From Selenomonadaceae bacterium (GTDB lineage Bacteria > Bacillota > Negativicutes > Selenomonadales > Selenomonadaceae), in the NCBI GenBank assembly GCA_017390245.1, contig JAFPCE010000277.1:1-7078 (forward strand): 7,078 nucleotides of DNA, read 5' to 3'. The position numbers and the translations under genes were made by a program. The notes under the pieces are model-generated. The model saw only the letters and a program-made list of their open reading frames with translations. It was not told where the DNA came from and ran no database searches. Every line of letters begins with the position of its first letter. The first letter of the stretch is position 1. Of the stretch, positions 1 through 4,742 are shown piece by piece.

Positions 1-34
1 TGACAGCTTTGTCGCAAAATATTATTAGATATGG

Positions 35-71
35 AAAAGCTCTATGGATATGATGCCATAGAGCTTTTTTT
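35..71 (+). terminator. Rho-independent terminator of an upstream plus-strand gene
   Basis: A 13-bp perfect inverted repeat (35-47 with 56-68) encloses an 8-base loop, and the right arm runs into seven T residues (65-71). This is the standard form of an intrinsic terminator reading rightwards. The gene it serves lies left of the window; only about 30 bases before the stem are visible. It faces the aspA terminator, so the two units converge here. Confidence 0.85.
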
Positions 72-96
72 GCGGGTAAAACAGAAGAAATAAAGG

Positions 97-141
97 CAAA
101 GTAAAAGGCAGACAGCCTAGAGCTGTCTGCCTTTTACTTTG
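97..141 (-). terminator. Long-stem terminator downstream of aspA
   Basis: Bases 97-116 and 122-141 are perfect reverse complements (20 bp) around a 5-base loop. The stem starts 32 bases beyond the aspA stop codon. Read on the minus strand, the descending arm and the bases after it are T-rich (CCTTTTACTTT followed by further T-rich sequence), as expected of a terminator for aspA. There is no clean uninterrupted T-run, so it could also act as a 3' stabilising hairpin. Its symmetry means it could also stop read-through from the left. Confidence 0.75.
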
Positions 142-173
142 GTTAAGGTATATATTTGTTTAGGGGGTGCTGA

Positions 174-1565
174 TTATTTGCCGGTGATGCCTGGGGTAGT
201 CATAGACATAGGTGACATGATTTCATTGAGGCGCTCTTCTGTCAGCAGGCCTTTTTCCAGGATAACTTCACGGATTGGCCTGCCACTGTTATAGGCTTCC
301 TTAGCCAGCATAGCGGAGTTCTCATAACCAATATGTGGCAGCAGAGCAGTGACGATGCCTACACTGTGGTCAACCCAGTGCTGGCACTGCTCCTTGTTAG
401 GCTCCAGCTTCTGTAACAGTCTCTCTACAAAGCCGTTAACTGCATTGGTCATGTACTTCATGGAGTTAAAGATGTTAAAAGCCATAACAGGTTCCATGAC
501 ATTCAGTTCAAACTGGCCATTTTCTACAGCCATGGAAACAGCTAAGTCATTGCCAATAACCTGATAGCAGCTCTGGTTCAGAACCTCGGCAATAACAGGA
601 TTTACCTTGCCAGGCATAATGGATGAACCTGGCTGGCGCATTGGCAGCTTCAGCTCATAGAAGCCGCAGCGGGGACCAGAAGCCATAAGGCGGAAATCAT
701 TAGCCATTTTAATGAGTACTAAAGCCGTATTCTTCAATGCGGCAGAAACATCAGCAAAGCCATCAGTGTTATTGGTAGCATCAATCATATTATCAGCAGT
801 ATGCCAGGTTTCGCCAGTTACTTCACTGAGCTTTTCTGCTACAGCTTTGATATAAGCTGGCTCTGCATTAAGGCCAGTACCTACGGCAGTACCGCCCATG
901 TTCATGGTATGAATTTCGTCAATAGCATGCTGGATGCGTTTCATGCCACGGCGGACAGAGGAGGCATAGGAGCCCATTTCCTGACCCAGGGTAATAGGTA
1001 CAGCATCCTGCAGGTGAGTGCTGCCCATCTTCAGAATATCCTTGTATTCTATGGCCTTTGCTTCAAGCTCAGAAGCAAGGCTGTCAAGGGCCTGCAGCAG
1101 AGCTTTGCCCTTGTGGCTGATGCAGACCTTAATAGAGGTTGGAAATACATCGTTGGTGGACTGGGCCATATTGCCATGGTTATTAGGAGAAATAATATCG
1201 TAGCGGCCTTTAGACTGACCGGTAAGCTCCAGGGCCCTGTTGCAAAGGACCTCGTTCATATTCATGTTAACAGAGGTACCAGCACCGCCCTGGATAGGAT
1301 CAACAGGGAACTGGTCCAGCATTTGGCCGGCAATAATCTCATCTGCAGCAGTGATTAAGGCTTTGCCAATATCCTCAGGCATGCGTCCAGTAGATAAATT
1401 GGCTAAAACTGTGGCCTTCTTTACCCTGGCCATACACTGGATAAAATCAGTATCCAGCTTCTGTCCGGTAATCTGGAAGTTTTCCATGGCACGCAGAGTC
1501 TGAACGCCATAGTATACTTCATCTGGTACGTCTAATTCTCCCAGGAAATCATGCTCTTTTCTCAT
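174..1565 (-). CDS. aspA: Aspartate ammonia-lyase (aspartase)
   Basis: This 463-aa cytoplasmic enzyme deaminates L-aspartate reversibly to fumarate and ammonia. It belongs to the aspartase/fumarase superfamily, whose members are homotetramers with active sites built from three subunits. Family signatures are visible: YYGVQTLRAMENF (18-30), QGGAGTSVNMNMNEV (92-106), the substrate-binding stretch QSTNDVFPT (135-143), STH (182-184), and the mobile catalytic loop GSSIMPGKVNP (313-323), in which Ser315 is the expected general base. The N-terminal and QGGAGTSVNMN regions resemble aspartases more than class II fumarases, which sit in the same superfamily and are the main alternative. Length matches the family (about 465-480 aa). 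The ATG is preceded by AGGGGG at 1575-1580. The gene is monocistronic here, with its own promoter (1643-1671) and terminator (97-141), and is transcribed away from the atp operon. Fumarate made here could serve as an anaerobic electron acceptor; that role is inferred. Confidence 0.95.
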   Translation of the reverse strand: MRKEHDFLGELDVPDEVYYGVQTLRAMENFQITGQKLDTDFIQCMARVKKATVLANLSTGRMPEDIGKALITAADEIIAGQMLDQFPVDPIQGGAGTSVNMNMNEVLCNRALELTGQSKGRYDIISPNNHGNMAQSTNDVFPTSIKVCISHKGKALLQALDSLASELEAKAIEYKDILKMGSTHLQDAVPITLGQEMGSYASSVRRGMKRIQHAIDEIHTMNMGGTAVGTGLNAEPAYIKAVAEKLSEVTGETWHTADNMIDATNNTDGFADVSAALKNTALVLIKMANDFRLMASGPRCGFYELKLPMRQPGSSIMPGKVNPVIAEVLNQSCYQVIGNDLAVSMAVENGQFELNVMEPVMAFNIFNSMKYMTNAVNGFVERLLQKLEPNKEQCQHWVDHSVGIVTALLPHIGYENSAMLAKEAYNSGRPIREVILEKGLLTEERLNEIMSPMSMTTPGITGK

Positions 1566-1616
1566 ATTAATCCGCCCCCTGAATTATAGATAATCTTTTT
1601 GTGTGTATTCTGAATT

Positions 1617-1626
1617 TTGTATACAA
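1617..1626. promoter_or_regulatory. Candidate operator palindrome in the aspA leader
   Basis: TTGTATACAA is a perfect 10-bp palindrome lying about +10 to +20 relative to the predicted aspA transcription start. A partial copy, TTGTATAAAT, lies at 1688-1697 on the other side of the aspA promoter. The GTATAC core resembles operators of GntR-family (FadR-type) regulators, but no regulator gene is present in the window and short AT-rich palindromes also arise by chance. Confidence 0.3.
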
Positions 1627-1642
1627 TATACTTTATGACTGT

Positions 1643-1671
1643 ACTATAACATTACCTCAGGGAAATTGCAA
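1643..1671 (-). promoter_or_regulatory. Predicted sigma-70-type promoter of aspA
   Basis: On the minus strand a -35 box TTGCAA (1666-1671, 4 of 6 to consensus) is followed after exactly 17 bases by a -10 box TATAGT (1643-1648, 5 of 6). Transcription would start near 1636 and leave a leader of about 70 bases before the aspA ATG. Confidence 0.65.
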
Positions 1672-1792
1672 TAAAATTCTTGCATTATTGTATAAATGTT
1701 TTTTATATATACATATAAATATTTGCATAGAAGAAATCTGATGTTATAAACTAGTTTAAAGTAGCTGAAAAATACAATTATCATAAAAACAG

Positions 1793-1821
1793 TTTATTAT
1801 ATAATAATTATATGCTATAAT
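1793..1821 (+). promoter_or_regulatory. Predicted extended -10 promoter of the atp operon
   Basis: TG-C-TATAAT (1813-1821) is a perfect extended -10 element. The -35 position at 17-bp spacing (TTTATT, 1793-1798) is weak, which an extended -10 can compensate. The upstream DNA is very AT-rich and could act as an UP element. Transcription would start near 1828, about 42 bases before the atpZ ATG at 1870. Confidence 0.6.
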
Positions 1822-1854
1822 AGCCAAGTTGATTAATTGCTTATTTTGAAAAAT

Positions 1855-1861
1855 GAGGAGG
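1855..1861 (+). promoter_or_regulatory. Ribosome binding site that fixes the atpZ start
   Basis: GAGGAGG sits 8 bases before the in-frame ATG at 1870. The frame also opens upstream at a TTG (1837), but that start would put this binding site inside the gene and lie only about 9 bases from the predicted transcription start. The ATG at 1865 is out of frame. Confidence 0.85.
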
Positions 1862-1869
1862 AAAATGGG

Positions 1870-2070
1870 ATGCTGCGGACAGTGGGCATTTTAAGCGGAC
1901 TGGGAATTTATTTTGCAGTAGTTGTGGGTATCTGCATTTTCCTGGGAAATCTGGCAGATGAATATTTCCAGATAGGCTATTATGGCAAGCTGGCAGGAAT
2001 CATCATGGGATTTCCCATTGCTATTTACAGTACCTATCGTCAGCTAAAGAGCCTGCATCTCAATGACTAA
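1870..2070 (+). CDS. atpZ: AtpZ-like F1Fo ATPase accessory membrane protein (AtpZ/AtpQ, ATPase_gene1 type)
   Basis: This small 66-aa membrane protein has two predicted helices (about residues 5-27 and 38-56) separated by a short acidic and aromatic turn (LADEYFQ, 28-34), and a basic C-terminal tail (YRQLKSL). This layout matches the short AtpZ/AtpQ proteins found first in many ATP synthase operons. Work on alkaliphilic Bacillus links AtpZ and AtpI to Mg2+/Ca2+ transport and assembly; the exact role is unsettled, and it is not a stoichiometric subunit. The start is set at ATG 1870 by the GAGGAGG at 1855-1861, making the protein 11 residues shorter than the longest open frame from TTG 1837. It is the first gene of the operon, followed by a 161-base gap before atpI. 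Confidence 0.8.
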   Translation: MLRTVGILSGLGIYFAVVVGICIFLGNLADEYFQIGYYGKLAGIIMGFPIAIYSTYRQLKSLHLND

Positions 2071-2140
2071 AGCCTGTATAAAATTTTTACAGTATTTGGT
2101 GCTTTTGTTGGGGCTTTTATGTATATTTTTAGCAATACTT

Positions 2141-2156
2141 TATGCTATAATATAAT
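2141..2156 (+). promoter_or_regulatory. Second, internal atp promoter ahead of atpI
   Basis: The 12-mer TATGCTATAATA (2141-2152) is identical to that at 1811-1822 ahead of atpZ and gives an extended -10 (TGC then TATAAT, 2146-2151). A second overlapping TATAAT lies at 2151-2156. No good -35 is present (TTTAGC at 2128-2133 matches 3 of 6 for the second box). Transcription would start near 2158, leaving a leader of about 74 bases before atpI. It would allow atpI and the structural genes to be expressed without atpZ. Confidence 0.5.
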
Positions 2157-2231
2157 GGTTATTAGGCTTATTTATGGCCTTTTAATAAATACGATATTCA
2201 GACGAAGACGAGTTTTCGTTGGAGGAGGAAT

Positions 2232-2606
2232 ATGAGGGAAATTTTATTAACTCATACTAGAAAAATGCTGCTGGCAGTGGCTGGCTGTACCCTGATGGCT
2301 GTTGTGTCCCTGGCATCTGCCGGGAGACTGGAGCTGTTAATGGGTTTAGCAGCGGGCTATGTAACAGGATTTGTCTGGTATGGCGTCATGTTTGGACGTC
2401 TATGGCGCAGTGCAGATATGACTGTATCTCAGGCAAAGCAGCAGATTGTTGTAGGAGCGGTACTCCGCTTCTTGCTGATGGGAGCAGTGTTCTGGGCAGC
2501 TCTGCAGGTGTCCTTGGGGCAGTTTGCAGCTGTGGTGGCTGGCTTTGGCCTGATTTATGTGCTGGGGCTGGTTATGCTGATGCGCACAAGCATGGAGGTT
2601 AAATGA
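2232..2606 (+). CDS. atpI: ATP synthase protein I (AtpI family)
   Basis: This 124-aa integral membrane protein has four predicted helices (about residues 12-30, 33-55, 72-93 and 97-117), the size and topology of AtpI-family proteins (ATP-synt_I). Arg79 lies inside the third helix. AtpI is not part of the finished enzyme; in studied bacteria it aids c-ring assembly or stability and, with AtpZ, has been linked to divalent cation handling. Sequence conservation in this family is low, so the call rests on topology plus position directly before atpB. The ATG follows GGAGGAGG (2221-2228). The gene has its own upstream promoter candidate and is separated from atpB by 62 bases holding a hairpin. Confidence 0.8.
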   Translation: MREILLTHTRKMLLAVAGCTLMAVVSLASAGRLELLMGLAAGYVTGFVWYGVMFGRLWRSADMTVSQAKQQIVVGAVLRFLLMGAVFWAALQVSLGQFAAVVAGFGLIYVLGLVMLMRTSMEVK

Positions 2607-2620
2607 ATTTCCAAGGGAGC

Positions 2621-2647
2621 GGCAGTCAGGCAAGGGCGTGACTGCGC
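2621..2647 (+). other. Intercistronic hairpin between atpI and atpB
   Basis: GCAGTCA (2622-2628) pairs with TGACTGC (2639-2645) around a 10-base loop, and G2621-C2647 can add a pair across a single bulge. No T-run follows, so it is not an intrinsic terminator. It ends 5 bases before the strong AAGGAGGT site of atpB (2653-2660) and could influence mRNA processing, stability or atpB translation. Confidence 0.45.
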
Positions 2648-2668
2648 CACAGAAGGAGGTAGAGGTTT

Positions 2669-3343
2669 ATGCACGAAATCGGTGTTCGTGAAACAGTGCA
2701 GTTTGCCGGTCTGACCTTCAATTGGGAAACGCTGGTGATGACCTGGATTACCATGGCAATAGTTCTGCTTATTGCTTTTCTGGCATCCAGAAATCTCAAG
2801 CTGGTACCTACTGGTACTCAGAATGTAGTTGAGATGCTCATTGTCTGGCTGAGAGAACAGGTTGCCAACAACCTAGGTGCCCGTGGTGATTTCCTTTCAC
2901 CACTGGTTATCACTTTGTTCCTGTTTCTGGTAATATCCAATTGGCTGGGTCTGGTGCCACAGATGGCATCTCCGACAAATGACCTGAACACCACTTTGGG
3001 CCTGGCACTTCTCATGGTATTGATAGTACATGTATTGGGCTTGTACATGAAAGGAATGCACTATGTAAAGCATTTCTTCCAGCCAGTTCCTTTATTTGTA
3101 GTCATCAATGCAATTGAGGAAGTAGCAAAGCCAATTACACTGTCCTTCCGTCTATTTGGTAACATTATGGCAGGCGAGATTCTCATTATCATCCTGCTGA
3201 AGCTGGTACCAATCTGGATGCCAATACCATCAGTTATCTGGCTGGCCTTCAGTATCTTTATTGGCGGAGTACAGGCATTTATCTTCACAAGTTTATCCTT
3301 GGCATATTTAGCAAATGCCGTCAAGGAAGACGAAGAGGAATAA
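2669..3343 (+). CDS. atpB: F1Fo ATP synthase subunit a
   Basis: Subunit a is the membrane stator that carries the two ion half-channels beside the c-ring. The 224-aa protein has five to six hydrophobic segments (about 21-40, 77-96, 108-127, 141-160, 165-182 and 186-215). The diagnostic stretch LSFRLFGNIMAGE (158-170) contains the essential Arg161 (E. coli Arg210), Asn165 and Glu170 (E. coli Glu219). Gln202 in VQAFIFTSLSLAYL corresponds to E. coli Gln252, and the position of E. coli His245 is Ser195 here. It lacks the longer N-terminus of the E. coli protein, as is usual in Firmicutes, and ends in an acidic tail (KEDEEE). The ATG follows a near-perfect AAGGAGGT with 8-base spacing. It is followed after 42 bases by atpE. 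Confidence 0.97.
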   Translation: MHEIGVRETVQFAGLTFNWETLVMTWITMAIVLLIAFLASRNLKLVPTGTQNVVEMLIVWLREQVANNLGARGDFLSPLVITLFLFLVISNWLGLVPQMASPTNDLNTTLGLALLMVLIVHVLGLYMKGMHYVKHFFQPVPLFVVINAIEEVAKPITLSFRLFGNIMAGEILIIILLKLVPIWMPIPSVIWLAFSIFIGGVQAFIFTSLSLAYLANAVKEDEEE

Positions 3344-3385
3344 TTTTATTTTAATTTTTTATGTAAGCAAGAGGAGGATTTCTTA

Positions 3386-3637
3386 ATGGAAAACGCAATT
3401 ATGGTAGCAGCCGCTTTAATCGGTGCAGGTATTACTATGGGTTTAGCAGCAATTGGTGCAGGTTTAGGCGATAGCTTGGTAGCAAGCAAGTTCATCGAGG
3501 GCCTGACCCGTCAGCCAGAGGCTAAGAACGTACTCTTCACCAACACCCTGATTTCCATCGGTTTGGTTGAGTCCATGGCTATTATCGCAACAGTTATTGC
3601 TTTGATTATGCTCTTTGCTAATCCACTCATCAAATAA
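3386..3637 (+). CDS. atpE: F1Fo ATP synthase subunit c (two-carboxylate ion site)
   Basis: Subunit c is an 83-aa hairpin of two membrane helices (about 4-36 and 48-78) that forms the rotor ring. The polar loop RQPEA (42-46) contacts gamma and epsilon. The ion-carrying carboxylate is Glu62, in LVES (60-63). Helix 1 carries Asp29 in GLGDS, at the position of Gln32 in Propionigenium/Ilyobacter, Glu32 in Fusobacterium nucleatum, Asp28 in Mycobacterium tuberculosis and Ile28 in E. coli; the 33-residue spacing between the two carboxylates is the same as in those proteins. Ser63 matches the serine that ligates Na+ in Na+-type rings, whereas Met64 replaces their threonine. The site could therefore bind Na+ or H+. 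Translation signals are very strong (GAGGAGG 3371-3377, 8 bases before ATG), fitting the many copies of c needed per enzyme. Confidence 0.97.
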   Translation: MENAIMVAAALIGAGITMGLAAIGAGLGDSLVASKFIEGLTRQPEAKNVLFTNTLISIGLVESMAIIATVIALIMLFANPLIK

Positions 3638-3664
3638 GAATCCATATTGATGGTGTGATTTATA

Positions 3665-3671
3665 GAGGAGG
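3665..3671 (+). promoter_or_regulatory. Ribosome binding site that fixes the TTG start of atpF
   Basis: GAGGAGG lies 8 bases before TTG 3680. The next in-frame ATG (codon 12, 3713) would cut off the start of the membrane anchor and has no comparable site. Confidence 0.8.
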
Positions 3672-3679
3672 CAATAGAA

Positions 3680-4183
3680 TTGATTGATATTAATGCAACA
3701 CTAATTGCGCAGATGCTGAACTTCCTGATTCTGGTTGTGTTACTTCGTGCAGTTGCTTATAAGCCTATTGTCAAGATGTTAAAAGAGCGTGAGGATAATA
3801 TTGCTAACAACTTAAAGCAGGCTGAGGACGACAAGGCCGAGGCTAAAAAGGCTTTAGAGCAGTATCAGGCACAGCTGGCAGATGCCCGCGTTCAGGCTCA
3901 GGAGATTATGGACAAGGCTGAAAAGCGTGCTCGCGATGAGAAGGCAGCTAAGCTTCAGGAAACTAATCAGGAAATTGCGCAGATGAAAGAGGCTGCTCAG
4001 CAGGAGATTCAGAGAGAACAGGCTCGTGCTGTAGAAAAGCTGAAGGGCGATATGGTTACTCTTTCCTTAGCAGCAGCGCAGAAGATTGTTTCCAAGAACA
4101 TCGATGTTGCCGAGAATGAAGCACTTATCAGCGAGTTTATTGATCAGCTGGATAAGAATAAGATTGGTGATTTACCATGCTAA
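3680..4183 (+). CDS. atpF: F1Fo ATP synthase subunit b
   Basis: Subunit b is the peripheral-stalk protein, normally a dimer, that holds the F1 head against rotation. The 167-aa protein has one N-terminal membrane helix (about 6-26, INATLIAQMLNFLIL onwards), the conserved YKPI turn (27-30), then a long charged coiled coil rich in Ala, Glu, Lys and Gln (about 35-140) and a C-terminal delta-binding region (AAAQKIVSKNI, 131-141). Length is typical. It starts at TTG, supported by GAGGAGG 8 bases upstream. The last 7 bases overlap the start of atpH, so the final residues (DLPC) are partly set by the overlap, and translation of the two genes is probably coupled. Confidence 0.95.
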   Translation: MIDINATLIAQMLNFLILVVLLRAVAYKPIVKMLKEREDNIANNLKQAEDDKAEAKKALEQYQAQLADARVQAQEIMDKAEKRARDEKAAKLQETNQEIAQMKEAAQQEIQREQARAVEKLKGDMVTLSLAAAQKIVSKNIDVAENEALISEFIDQLDKNKIGDLPC

Positions 4184-4719
4184 ATATACAGCTTGCCCGT
4201 AAATACGGGGTGGCAATTTTTGAGATTGCCAAAGAGGAAAATAAGCTTGAGGAATATGGAACTGAGCTGCATGATGTCAGCAGTGAGATTTTTGCTCACG
4301 CTGACCTGAAGGTTTTCTTAACCAACCCGCAGATACAGCCTCAGGCAAAGAAAGAGCTGCTGATAAAGCTATTGCAGGGTGAGATATCTGATATGATGCT
4401 CAAATTCCTGTTACTTTTAGTAGATAAGCGTCGCATTGCTCTGTTAGAAGCTATCGACGAATGTTATCAGGAGCTGTCTAACAAGGCCCAGGGTATTGTG
4501 GTTGCTGATGTAACCAATGCCTTTGAGCTCAAGGAAGAGCTGCAGGAACGTCTTCGCAGCAAGCTGGAAGATGTTACAGGCAAGAAGGTGAAGCTTCGCC
4601 TTCATGATGACAAATCCATTATTGGCGGTATTATCGTCAAGATTGGCGATTGCCGCATGGATGGCAGCGTTATCGGACGTTTGCAGGCTCTCAGAGCTGA
4701 ATTGATGGCAAGTAATTGA
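4177..4719 (+). CDS. atpH: F1Fo ATP synthase subunit delta
   Basis: Subunit delta sits on top of the F1 head and joins it to the b-subunit stalk. The 180-aa protein has the helical N-terminal domain (about 1-105) beginning ARKYGVAIFEIAKEE, followed by NPQI (50-53) and DKRR (83-86). The C-terminal part carries the family signature DKSIIGGIIVKIGD then MDGSVIGRLQAL (145-172). Length equals the family norm. The ATG overlaps the end of atpF by 7 bases and is preceded only by a modest GGTGA (4166-4170), so it likely depends on ribosomes finishing atpF. atpA follows after 23 bases. Confidence 0.96.
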   Translation: MLNIQLARKYGVAIFEIAKEENKLEEYGTELHDVSSEIFAHADLKVFLTNPQIQPQAKKELLIKLLQGEISDMMLKFLLLLVDKRRIALLEAIDECYQELSNKAQGIVVADVTNAFELKEELQERLRSKLEDVTGKKVKLRLHDDKSIIGGIIVKIGDCRMDGSVIGRLQALRAELMASN

Positions 4720-4742
4720 TGAAATTGGGGTGACAGCAAAGT

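Larger units (their letters stand above)
1566..1869. other. Divergent aspA-atpZ intergenic regulatory region
   Basis: These 304 bases separate the divergent aspA and atpZ starts and are markedly more AT-rich than the genes. They hold the aspA ribosome binding site (1575-1580), a 10-bp palindrome (1617-1626), the aspA promoter (1643-1671), a run of alternating A/T with a 7-bp inverted repeat (1702-1708 with 1713-1719), a possible plus-strand promoter (TTGCAT 1723-1728, 16-bp spacer, TATAAA 1745-1750), the better extended -10 promoter for atpZ (1814-1821) and the atpZ ribosome binding site (1855-1861). I see no coding sequence or RNA gene in it. Confidence 0.8.

Noticed and set aside
2..28. Possible C-terminal end (DSFVAKYY then TAG) of an upstream plus-strand gene just before the first terminator
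   Set aside because: The position fits, but eight residues are too few to support the frame or a function; other frames cannot be excluded.
801..1358. A 185-codon open frame on the plus strand opposite aspA
   Set aside because: It lies wholly antisense to the clear aspartase gene, has no convincing ribosome binding site and resembles no family I recognise; the aspA signatures fix the true frame.
1702..1719. TTTATAT/ATATAAA inverted repeat in the divergent region
   Set aside because: Made only of A and T in the stem within a low-complexity stretch; likely by chance, and the hairpin would be unstable.
1837..1869. TTG at 1837 as the atpZ start, giving 77 residues
   Set aside because: It would place GAGGAGG inside the gene and lie about 9 bases from the predicted transcript start; ATG 1870 has ideal spacing.
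2074..2092. Weak hairpin (CTGTA with TACAG) just after the atpZ stop, considered as a terminator or attenuator
   Set aside because: Only five base pairs with an AT-rich loop and no clean T-run directly after; too weak to call.
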